The notes under the pieces are model-generated. The model made no database searches. It worked only from the letters and a program-made list of their open reading frames with translations, and had not been told where the DNA came from. A program made the translations under genes and the position numbers. Positions 32,983-44,100 of a stretch of DNA of 64,000 bases are shown one piece after another. Source of the stretch: Tulasnella sp. 424 (taxonomy: Eukaryota > Basidiomycota > Agaricomycetes > Cantharellales > Tulasnellaceae); the NCBI GenBank assembly GCA_019633425.1, contig WSUB01000058.1, forward strand, positions 124,001 through 188,000, written 5' to 3'. The number at the start of each line of letters is the position of its first letter. Position 1 is the stretch's first letter.

Positions 32983-35657
32983 ATGAGAGATCGTAAGCGC
33001 CTCTTCCGCAAAGTAGATAAGCTTCAAATCAAACCTCGTGTTCCATACACTTCCTCGGCTTCGTCTTCCTCCTCATCTCTCGCCACCATCCCCTCTCATG
33101 CTATTACTGCGGACGTAGAGATCAGGATGGATTCCAAGTCTGCAAGTGGTGGAGGTCCTGATGTTACGCCACCGTTTTCCGTGTTCACTTCATGGGAGAA
33201 ATGGGCGTTGATTGGGGTGATTGGTCTTGCTGGGTTCTTCAGGCAAGTTTGCATCGTCATGCATGGCATTACCATCATCAAATGCTAAAGCTTTTCTTCG
33301 CTCTTTTCTGAAACAGTCCACTCTCGGCAAACATATACTTCCCGGCCATCCCCCTACTATCACAGGATTTTGGGGTATCGGTCTCGTTGATAAACTTGAC
33401 GATCACCGTCTACCTCATTTTCCAAGGCGTCTGTGAGCACTCTCGAATTAAACAACGGTGGCGTAGGACGACTGATGTGTATGTTTTTTCCCGGCTAGCT
33501 CCGATGTTATGGGCTCCCCTCGCAGACACGAAGGGACGACGACCAGTATACATCAGTAAGTTTCACCCACTACCGGCGGCACGGTTAAATCGTGATTCTA
33601 CGATCGTGGACAACTGTGTGTCCTTAGGGTTCGGGTTCGGCTTGTGGCGTTGTGTTAGAAGAGAAGCCAAAAGGGGGGGAGGGGAAGAGGTTTTAGCCCA
33701 ACGCCGAGCCAAGCCGACCGCCATGCCGAGTGTGGCAACCGCCGGCCACCCTCTCCTTCCCCTCCAACCAACCATACTCACTTTCACCTTTCCCCCTCTC
33801 TCCTAGTTTGTCTCTCAGTCCTCTCAATAACGTGCATCGCACTCGCACTCGTCCCAACATCCAAATGGTGGCTTTTACTCATCTTCAGGTGTCTCCAAGC
33901 GTCGGGCNNNNNNNNNNNNNNNNNNNNNNNNNNNNNNNNNNNNNNNNNNNNNNNNNNNNNNNNNNNNNNNNNNNNNNNNNNNNNNNNNNNNNNNNNNNNN
34001 NNNNNAACGTGCATCGCACTCGCACTCGTCCCAACATCCAAATGGTGGCTTTTACTCATCTTCAGGTGTCTCCAAGCGTCGGGCTCAGCGAGTACCGTGG
34101 CTCTAGGCTCAGGAGTCATTGCGGACATCGCTCCTCCAGCTGAGAGAGGAGGGTTTCTGGGCTTTACGCTGTTGGGAATCTTGGTGAGCTGGCGTGGTGT
34201 TGCACAGTCTTTTTGATACGGTGTTGACCTGGCCGATTATCTTTCCGTTTTGCAGCTAGGGCCTTGTATCGGTTGGTAGCAGAGAAACAATCCATTCAGC
34301 TGATGCGAGCTGAAGGCCGACGTTTTACTACTACCATGTTACTAGGACCGGTGATTGGTGGTCTCTTAGCAGGCAGCTTGGGGTGGAGGTACGTCAACCC
34401 CCATCATAAGATGACAAAGGTATAACTCATATCACAACGCGCAGATGGATATTCTGGTTCCTTTGCATACTATCAACAGCATGCTCGGTACTCATCGTCC
34501 TGTAAGTGACGCCAGGTTTATTATGGTCTGGTGGGAGCCCACACCATTTCTTCCACAAACAGGTTCCTCCCTGAAACACTCCGTCGTATCGTCGGGAACG
34601 GTTCTCATCCCGCACCGAGATGGTGGGGACGTCCCCTAATACCAGTCATCGGTCCTTCCCGTCGAAGATCAGGCCTTCGCCAACAAACACCACCGACACC
34701 ACCGCCATCACCCAAAACGCCCCTCCTCTCGAACCCATTCCTCCTCTTCCTCGAACCCGACATAATGTTCATGCTCCTCTCCACCGCCTTAACGTACGGC
34801 CTGTTCGTAACCATCCAATCCACAACCTCGTTCCTCTTCCAACAAGCGTACTCGTCGTTGACGGAGACGGAAGTGGGGTTGTGTTTCTTACCGATGGGCG
34901 TTGGGTCCCTCATAAGCAGTGCGTTTACGGGAAAACAGCTGGATTGGGAGTACAAGCGGTGTAGGAGGCGGTGGGAGGAGAAGAGAAAGGCGAGGTGGGA
35001 GGAGGCTCGCGGGGCGAGTGAAAAGCAGGGGGATTTGGGCGACGACCTCGAGAGTCCGTCGTTACCCCCGCCAAGCAAGGAAGAAGAGTTGACTTTCCAC
35101 GTAGAGAAGGCTCGCTTGCGGTGGTCTTTCCTCTACACAGGACTGATTATAGCGTCATGCATCGGGTACGGGTGGGCTTTGGATAAAAGAGTGCACATGG
35201 TTGTTCCATTGATCATTCAGTTCTTCGGTGAGCCTACATATTCCCCCCAGCCGCGGTGCAATCAGACAAAGTGGACTGACGAAGGGGAGGGCTTCTTTTT
35301 TTTTTACCCAGCCGGATGGGTCGTCGTCGGCCAAATGAACTCGTTCCAAACCCTCCTGATCGACGTTATGCCTGCTCAAGGATCGTCAACCACCGCGATC
35401 GTAAGTCTCTCTCTCACCTCTCCCTTACCGCATCCTCCGCTCACTCGAACGCTACGTAGAACAACTTTGTTCGATGTCTCCTTGGCGCCGGGATCATTTC
35501 CGTCGTGAACCTCATCATCGACGCCATCGGAACAGGATGGACGTACACTTTACTTTCGTTAATCGGAGCCGTCGCGATTCCGATATTCACCCTTGTCGTG
35601 ATTCGGTACGGGCCCCGGTGGAGGATGAGGAGATGGAAGAAGAGGAATCAAAACTGA
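32983..35657 (+). CDS. MFS transporter copy 2, altered N-terminus and N gap
   Basis: Exons 32983-33242, 33317-33432, 33499-33555, 33807-34183 (contains the gap), 34256-34271, 34346-34388, 34445-34501, 34563-35227, 35312-35400 and 35460-35657. It is the sister of copy 1 with the same splice sites, including the GCAAGT donor of intron 1. The DNA that carries the start codon and first 30 or so residues in copies 1 and 3 is deleted. Translation must begin at an ATG in former 5' leader sequence (32983, MRDRKRLFRK) or at the internal ATG 33127 (MDSKSASGGG). The N run lies in exon 4; removing it with one copy of the 79 bp repeated flank gives 200 nt, as in copies 1 and 3. Confidence 0.8.
33908..34005. 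other. Assembly gap (run of N) with repeated flanks
   Basis: A 98-base N run. The 79 bp on its left (33829-33907) and right (34006-34084) are identical, so the two contig ends overlap. Confidence 0.9.
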
Positions 35658-35997
35658 ATTTGGGATTCTAGGAAAGGGAGAGGAAAAACTTGCCCGTTGT
35701 AGACTAAAACGACGCATATAGGCAGACGAGATCACACACCAAAAAAAGGAAAGGTTCAACTTTCTTCTGCCGTACACGCTCAATTGTATCATATACATAA
35801 ACCAACCATTGTATTATCATCTTGTTCTTTCCATCATTGATCGCATGGGCGGACTCAAACAGTAGAGTATGAGAGATCGTAAGCGCCTATTACGCAAAAG
35901 TAGCTTCGAATCAAACCTCGTGTTCCTCTTCTTCGTCTTTTTCCTCCGCCTTCCAGCTCTCATCCCTCACCACCATCCCCTCTCATGTGATCACTAG

Positions 35998-38463
35998 ATG
36001 AAAGACAACCAACACTCCCCTACGTCCACTTCTGTTACGACCACCACCCAACAGACCGCCGTGGAATCAACACCGACGACTGCGGACGTAGAGATCAGGA
36101 TGGATTCGAAGTCTACAGGTGGTGGAGGTTCCGATGTTACGCCACCGTTTTCCGTGTTCACTTCAAGGGAGAAATGGGTGTTAATTGGGATGACTGGTCT
36201 TGCTGGGTTTTTCAGGCAAGTTTGGATCGTCATGTATCGCATAATTACCATCGTCAAATGCTAAAGCTTTTCTTCGCCCTTCTTTTTCCTGCCTCTGAAA
36301 ACAGTCCACTCTCGTCAAACATATACTTCCCGGCCATCCCTCTGCTATCACAAGATTTTGGGGTATCGGTCTCGTTGATGAACTTGACGATCACCGTCTA
36401 CTTCATTTGCCAAGGCATCTGTGAGCACCCCTCTCGAATCAAACAACGGTGGTGTAGAACGACTGATGTGTATTTTTTCCCCCCCGGCTAGCTCCGATGG
36501 TATGGGCTCCCCTCGCAGACACGAAGGGACGACGACCAGTGTACATCAGTAAGTTTCACCAACTACCGGCGGCACTATTAAATCGTGATTCTATGATCGC
36601 GGACAACTGTGTATCCTTGGGGATCGGGTTCGGCTTGTGGCGTTGTATTAGAAGAGAAGCTCAAGAGGAGGGAGAAGCTTTAGCCCAACGCCGAGCCAAG
36701 CCCGACCGCCGAGTTGGCGGTGGCAACCGCCGGCCACCCTCTTCTTCCCTTCCAACAAACCCTACTCACTTTCACCTTTCCCCCTCTCTCCTAGTTTGCC
36801 TCTCAGTCCTCTCAATAACGTGCATCGCACTCGCACTCGTCCCAACATCCAAATGGTGGCTCTTACTCATCTTCAGATGTCTCCAAGGGTCGGGCTCAGC
36901 GAGTACCGTGGCTCTAGGCTCAGGAGTTATCGCGGACATCGCTACTCCAACTGAGAGAGGAGGGTTTTTGGGATTCACGATGTTAGGAATGTTGGTGAGC
37001 GGGCGTGGTTGTTTTTGATGAATGTTGGTAGGTTGACCTGGCCGATTATCTTCGTTTTGCAGCTAGGGTCTTGTATCGGTTGGTAGCAGAGAAATAGTTC
37101 ATTCAGTTGATGCGAGCTGAAGGCTGACATTCTACTACCATGTTACTAGGACCGGTGATTGGTGGTCTCTTAATGGGCAGCCTTGGGTGGAGGTAATTCG
37201 ACCCCACCCATAATATGACAGAACGTAAAACTCATCTATCACAACGCGCAGATGGATATTCTGGTTCCTTTGCATACTATCAACAGCATGCTTGGTGCTT
37301 ATCGTCCTGTAAGTGACGCCGGGTTTATTATGATTTGGTAGGAGGTCGGAATCCAACCCACACACTATTTTTTTTCCACGACAGGTTCCTCCCTGAAACA
37401 CTCCGTCTTATCGTCGGGAACGGGTCTCAGCCCGTACCGAGGTGGTGGGGACGTCCCCTAATCCCAGTCATCGGTCCTTCCCGTCGACGATCAAACCTTC
37501 GCGGACAAACGCAGCCGACAGCACCGCCGTCACCCAAAACGCCCCTCCGCTCGAACCCGTTCCTCCTCTTCCTCGAACCCGACATAATGTTCATGCTATT
37601 CTCTACTGCCTTAACGTACGGCCTGTGGGTGACCATCCAATCCACAACCTCGTTCCTCTTCCAACAAGCGTACTCGTCGTTGACGGACAAGGAATTAGGG
37701 TTGTGTTTCTTACCGATGGGCACTGGGTCCTTCATGAGCAGTGCGTTTACGGGAAAACAGCTGGATTGGGAGTACAAGCGGTGTAGGAGACGGTGGGAGG
37801 AGAAGAGAAAGGCGAGGTGGGAGGAGGCTCGCGGGGCGAGTGAGAAGCAGAGGGATTGGGTAGACGGTGACCTCGAGAGTCCGTCGTTACCCCCACCAAG
37901 CAAGGAAGAAGAGTTGACGTTCCATGTGGAGAAGGCTCGCTTGCGGTGGTCTTTCCTCTACACGGGACTGAGTATAGCGTCATGCATCGGGAACGGGTGG
38001 GCTTTGGATAAAAGAGTGCACATTGCTGTTCCATTGATCATTCAGTTCGTCGGTGAGCCTACATATTCCCCCAGCCGCGGTTCAGTTAGACAAAGTAGAC
38101 TGACTGTTTTTTTACCAGCCGGATGGGTCATCGCCGGCCAAATGAACTCATTCCAAACCCTTCTGATCGACGTTATGCCTGCTCAAGGATCGACAACCAC
38201 CGCAATCGTAAGTCTCCTTTTTTCCTCCATTATTTCCTGCCTCTGCTCACTCGACCGCCCGTTAGAACAACTTCGTTCGATGTCTCCTCGGCGCCGGGAT
38301 CATCTCCGTCGTAAACCCCATAATCGACGCCATAGGAGTGGGATGGGCGTTCACTTTGCTTTCGTTAATGGGAGCCGTCGCAATTCCGATATTCACCCTT
38401 GTCGTGATTCGGTACGGCCCCCGGTGGAGGACGAGGAGATGGGAGAAGAGGAATCAAAGTTGA
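35998..38463 (+). CDS. MFS transporter copy 3
   Basis: Exons 35998-36215, 36305-36420, 36492-36548, 36795-36994, 37063-37078, 37150-37192, 37252-37308, 37385-38052, 38119-38207 and 38266-38463 give 553 residues. Intact and co-linear with copy 1. It has the same motif A loop (LADTKGRRPVY), the same 16 nt exon, and the same GC-AG first intron. Distinct substitutions lie in membrane parts: FICQGIS for LIFQGIS, PMVWAP for PMLWAP, MGSLGW for AGGLGW, and NPIIDAIGVGW for NLIIDAIGAGW. Such changes could alter the transported compound. Confidence 0.87.
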
Positions 38464-38640
38464 ATCTGGCTTCTTCTAGGCCAAAAAGAAAGAAGGAGAA
38501 GGGGAAGAGGGAATATGGCACGTTGTACGCTAAACGACGCATGCACGTAGGCAGACGAGATCACACAAAAAAAGAAGGTTCAACTTCGTACACATTCAAT
38601 TGTAGCATATCCATAAATCAACCATTGCATTATCACCTGT

Positions 38641-39026
38641 ACTTTCCATGATTGATCGCATGATGTGAATCCTATATATCCAGTTCTTCGCCATCAAATC
38701 CTATTCATCGCAGTTTACGCCCGTCCGACGGCGGGTGGAGCTATGGGTTGAGTCTAGAATCGTCGGAGATTCATTTCACCTAAGCCTGCGACCCGCAGGT
38801 TCGAGTATTAAATCACTCCGCTCGTAGCTCAGAAGTTGGTTCTTCCTTCTCTCCTTTCCCCTTTCATTGTCCCGAACGAACTGCGGCTTTCACTGCCTCC
38901 CAGGAAGTCATAAAGAGGTGAGCGGACTGCGCCGCTTAAGTTGCCGCGGACGATGAAACAAAACTCGGCATATTGCGTTTAAGGAAACAGAGAAACTCAG
39001 TCTATACCTTTTCACGCACTTTCAAA
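38641..39026. other. Intergenic
   Basis: I see no gene or clear signal here. Confidence 0.4.
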
Positions 39027-40243
39027 ATGATGCTCATGAACTATTTGTACGGTTCGTCCAAGAGTACGACGAAAGCCGAAGAGGCTTCAGTGGTGGTGGT
39101 GGAGGGCCAGGGAATGCAGGGTCCTGACGGCGACTTGGTCCACACATCACATGCGGTACGCCCCAACGATCATCACCCCCACTTTCCGTTCCAGTACTTA
39201 ACTCGTTGGATTTTCGATAGACGGAGGTGAAGGATGCGGTGAATCGATCGACCGATAAGACAGTAAGGCAGGCCTCATGTATAATTAACTCCAGGCACGA
39301 GGCCTAACCCCAGTTTTATGTACATATTTGTCTCAGCGCTTGCAAGCCTCTTCGGTGGCAGTTGATGGGAACCCGTCCGTGGGGGGCGCTCTACAACTCG
39401 TTGCAACGACTACCACCGGGTACAGTCGAAGCTCGAATGTGGCATTCCCACTCGTTATAGGAGAAAATATCGAGGGGGCGATGGTACCTATATCGACAGC
39501 CACCTTTCAAGCCTCCCTTCACGCCAAGCTCCCTATGGACATGAAGACTCCCCAGCCTCCCGTATCTCAAATTTCCTTTCCGACTGTGTCGAAGAAAGAG
39601 GAATTGTCTTGTGCCCTTGCTAAGGATACGCTAGTCGTCAAGGTGAGAGTTGGCGTTCAACTCAGGTCTCCAAAGCGAGAGGGCTGACATGGGGTTGCTT
39701 CTAGAACCCTGAACGCAGTGCTACCAGTCAAATACATCAAGAGCACCTTTCCGACATTGCTGAAGAAGAGGCTGAAGTCCTAAAACTCTGGACGCGAGTA
39801 TGGGACACCATTCTGGCCGACGACTATTCGTCTGCTGGCCCGTCTTCGTCCTCCGAACTAGCCAGCGCTAGTCTCGGCGTCTCCCCATGTCCTTCCTCCG
39901 ACGCCACGACCTCACTTTCCTCTCCCACCTCAGCACGTCCCTGCACTCCCTCAAAGACCGCCGTTGCCGATATCGCGCAACCAAGCCAACTTCGCGCATG
40001 TTTCAGCGCGCCTTCGCTCCCGACCTCTCCTGAACGTGGGCGGTTTGTGGAGGTGTTCGACTCGGAGGGCGTGTCGGTCGTTCCTTGGGGAGATTTTCCG
40101 TGAGTCCTTAGATCCTGCACCGGGAACAAGAATACTTATCAAACGCGATTGCTTGCAGCGACGGAATACCAAAGAGACTTCCCAAACGCAGCATGTCAGG
40201 TTTGATATCTCGCTGGCGCCGAGACTCGAAGGTTCGCTCCTGA
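39027..40243 (+). CDS. Protein of unknown function (five exons)
   Basis: Exons 39027-39155, 39221-39262, 39337-39642, 39705-40099 and 40159-40243 give 318 residues. I do not recognise it. It begins MMLMNYLYGSSKSTTKAEEAS, has a short acidic helix (DIAEEEAEVLKLWTRVWDTI) near residue 170, then a long Ser/Pro-rich disordered stretch, a motif VEVFDSEGVSVVPWGDFPDG and a basic C-terminus (IPKRLPKRSMSGLISRWRRD). The last intron has strong sites (CC|GTGAGT and TTGCAG) and joining it extends the frame; without it the protein would stop at 40103. No signal peptide or membrane helix is seen. Confidence 0.65.
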
Positions 40244-41140
40244 GAGAAATATCCCTTGAATTTGAATCGGACAATAAGACATTTTAGTTCGTTATTTTTC
40301 CGTTCTTTCTTCTCTTATCCTATCCTTTTTCGCTTCTTCTACGTATTATGTACAAAACGGACTTCTATGCCTATGGACCAAATGAAATAGCTCCCCTGTA
40401 TTAATATTTCTACGCGCGGTTGCTCCTGATCTCAAAAGCCTCTGTAGGAAGTCGCTCCAACCCGGGCCTCGCTGAGTGAACGTCCCCGTTCAACAGAGGC
40501 TTGAGGCTGATGAACCATAGGAACCATTCTATCGGCAGCAACTAGTCATGGAAGACGACCGCAGACGTCCAGTTTGAAGAAGTCATAAGTTAAGTGCATG
40601 GCCGCGATATACTTCGTTCCCGATCCTTAATAAAACATACCCGCTAAACCTCGCTAGATGTAGAGATGTGGAATGGCCCGCATGAGACTGGCGCTCACGT
40701 GCCGCTGTCTGGAGTCGATTTCCTGGGTCTGTAGGTGGACGCTTTCGATTGCGTTGTGGAGTGGCGCCGCGACCCAGCTAGTTCTGCTGATGCGCTAGTC
40801 CCTGGCCTGTAGAAGGACGCTTTCGAATACGATGTGGAGCGTCGCCACGAACCAGCTAGCCCTTCTGGACATTAAACACGTCTCTACCGTCGCTAATGCT
40901 TTTATTGCAATAAATCGAGGCCCAGGATGGATGCTCACAAGTCCTCTTGTCGTTCCTAGTATCTAGATAAGGCCTTATGTACCCAATCGACAATAGCTTG
41001 GCCGCAGTCTCGATCCAATTTTTTATGATCGATCCTAGGTACTTCATATGCATAAATGCTTCGTAGATTACCTGATAGCAAAGTACAACGGATTGTAGAT
41101 ATCGTTTGAGTTCTAGGTTATTATGGACTTGAATTACGTC
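40244..41140. other. Intergenic, with a two-copy direct repeat
   Basis: No gene. Two imperfect copies of about 75 bp lie at about 40720-40787 and 40800-40863; each contains GGACGCTTTCGA and ends in CAGCTAG. Confidence 0.5.
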
Positions 41141-44100
41141 TCACTCCTCCATTCGCTGTGCACGTCTAGCCAACTGGGACGGAATCATAATTCAGTGCCA
41201 TGAGCCAGCAACGATTAATTCGGAACTACTCACAGCTGCGGCAAGATCCATCTGCCCAGGTGCCTTTGGACCTCCGCCGACAGCTGGTCGTGGAGGCGCT
41301 GCGGGAGCTGAACCTCCGGCTTTAGCAGTTGGAACAGCAGGTCGGCCTGGTACCTTAGGAGCACCGGGTTTAGTGCCGATTGGAGGTTTCGGCTTGACGC
41401 CAGGCGCAGGAGCGGGAGGCTTGTTAGCGAGGGAAGAATTCGGTCGCGAATCTGATGCGTCTGACGTCGACTCTTCAGCCACAGATCTTTTCCATGGTGC
41501 GGCTCCGCCATGAGCACCAATACCAGGGAAAACAGCGACAGGCTTGGCACTAGCGTCTGCAGCAACTGATTGAGGAACCACCGGTTTGGGCTTGGGAGTG
41601 GTCGAAGAACCTGATGCAGATGGACCGGGTGCTGGCGGTGGAGCACGGCGCGCAGCGGGTGGTGGTGCTGGAGCTTTGGCAGGCTTTGGTTTGGGTGGGA
41701 TCAGCTCAAGGTAGTTCGATGGGGTCCAACCCTCTTCTGATCCCTTCTTAACTAGCCACCAACCTGGGTGCAAATCGTCGTTAGGGATACAAGCAACAAA
41801 AAAAAATGGTTGGCCCACCATTTGCATCCTTTTCGACGAGCTCCACCACATCATCTTTCTCTAATGACATTTCCCCTTCCTGGCCTGCGAAGGCGTAGAT
41901 GGCGCGATACCTATCTTCCTCGGGCTCTTCTTCCGCTGCTGGAGCTGGTGGAGGTGGAGGAGGTGGAGGGGCTGGGTTTGGTGCCGGAGCCCTGGCCGCT
42001 GCTTTCAACGCCGCCGCGGCAGGTGTAACTGCGGGCGCTGCCGCCGGCTTGGCTGCAGGTGTCGAAGTGAAAGCAGGGGGTCGCACTGCCGCAGCGGGTG
42101 TTGATTGATTTGGTAGAGGTCGCGCTTGAGGTTTCGGTTTCGGTCTGCTCGCTGCAGCTGGCTTGGGCTACAGTTTTGTTCACGCAGGCTATGTCAACAA
42201 TCCGAAAGTAGTAAAAAAAAGTCATAGCTTACCCCGCTGGGACCACCGGCTCGGAGCAGCTTTCCTTTCGTAATTGGTCTAGCTTCTCTCTGCTTTCGCT
42301 TAGCTGGAGGACGAGAGAGACTGTTTGCAGGCTCTCCAGATGCAACCCGGACGACATGGCTTTTGTATACATCGTCCTTTTGTACAGTTTCATCTCTCTG
42401 GAAAGTAACATTGGCCTTCTTTTCCTTCTTCTTCGCGTATTCGACCCTGCAATCTTATTTAGTGGCGAATTACCAACACTATGTACGGATGGACCCACTG
42501 TGGAGCAATTATCAAATTAATCTGGGCCCGCGTGAGCTGCATCAAACAAGCTGAAAGTTCCGTCTTGAAGTAACAACTAAAGACCGGATCTCCCTCTTCA
42601 GAAGGCACGGTCAAGTTGAGGATCTTCGTGGGCGAGAGGTTATTATATTTATGTTGATTACGTGCTGTCGTTTCACTTACAACCCAATCGTCCCGAAGAT
42701 TAGACATCGCGATCGACTTGATAGTAACTAGTGGAATCTTCCTTTCTAATGCCATCTGCGTCGCACCATTGTGTACAGTGGTGATGACAATATGCGCCGC
42801 TTTCTCGGTCTTGCTTTCTAATCAGTGCTTGCGAGACCACTCTACCGCGCAGACCACTCACCACGACGAGGTATCGAGGACTTGGTTTACTAGACCGTCC
42901 AAGTTTGGAGACGAGCAACTGAATCCGCATGCTGAAGTGAACCGTTTCTCCTTCTAGAATTTCCATCAGCGATCAACGAAACGACCTGCGCAGAAAGGGA
43001 TGAAACGCACTCGTAATACCACAAGCATTTCGGATCATTTCTCCCAGAGCGTTTTTTCCACCAACGTCCAGGTAATCACCCATAAAGCGGCGATAACTCA
43101 ACAAGCTGAATCGACGCCTCTCCTTCCGACCGGCCAACATCTGATGACCATAGTCACGAATTTGGGCGTAGGCAATTCCTTCCTTGTTATTCTTCCAGAA
43201 GCGTTGGATTCGTGCGGCACATTCGTTCTTGTAACGCCAGTAGTTCCTCCACGCACGCTGAATACGACCAGCCATGTTATGCCAGTAACGGTCTCGCATC
43301 GTTTCAAGGGCAAAGAGCTGTTGAATCGAAGGTCAGAAGAGGAAGCTGGCATCACACGAACACCCGCACCGTCTCAGGGTTCTTGATAAAGGCTTTGGTT
43401 ACACCCATTTGCCATTCTTCTCGCGCGATACCAGTGTCTTTCAGGATGGTCTCGCAAGCGGAACGTGGCTCTCCTTGCCAGGTGTATTCACCCGCATACG
43501 ACGTATTCGGAGACAATAGATAGAACCTGTGGAGACATTTCTCAGAGACTGTATAACAAGCGGACAGCATATGCGTCTGCTCACCGTTCAACCATCTTCT
43601 CAAAAGTGTTGCGGTACGCGAAACCGGCACGACGAACACGGATGTTCTCCTGCAAGCCGAGATATTTGATTTGATGAAGAATGGCCTTGGTGTCGTACTC
43701 AGAGGGACTGCGGTTTTCGTTGGATTTAATCGTTCGGATGTAGGAGGGTCGGGCCTTCATGAGATTGTCGACCAGGGCACCTGCAGAAGACTGTAATGGA
43801 GAAAAAGTCAGCTGAGGGACTCGAACTCATACAATAGGGGCTACCTTGATCTTGTCTCCAGCCGTTGGCGGTCTCTTCTTGCTGTTGGGATCAGGTCGGT
43901 CGGGGAAGAGGGTTCTAAGGAACGCGTTTCCGGAGCCAGCAACCACGTCGAGGAGGTCTTTGATGAGCGTATCCTTGTTCTTGTCAGTCATCCCCGCAAC
44001 ATTGTACATCACATCTCCAGCATAATGCTTGACAAGGAACTGCGAGCCACGAGAATCGAAGTGCGCGTTACTTGAAAGACCGGCTAGACGCTGAACGAAT

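Larger units (their letters stand above)
30140..38640 (+). repeat. Tandem triplication of the MFS gene unit
   Basis: Three head-to-tail units of about 2.7-2.9 kb begin near 30140, 32980 and 35870, each with the same 5' leader, ten-exon gene and 3' flank (ATTGTATCATATACATAAA, then TTGTATTATCATCTTGTTC in units 1 and 2; more diverged in unit 3). Introns are nearly as conserved as exons, so the copies are young. Confidence 0.85.

Noticed and set aside
38786..38812. GCAGGTTCGAGTATT string resembling a tRNA T arm
   Set aside because: The T stem does not pair and there is no acceptor or anticodon arm at the right distance.
41899..42108. Glycine/alanine-rich frame on the plus strand
   Set aside because: It is the antisense of the proline/alanine-rich linker of the myosin gene; composition alone keeps it open.
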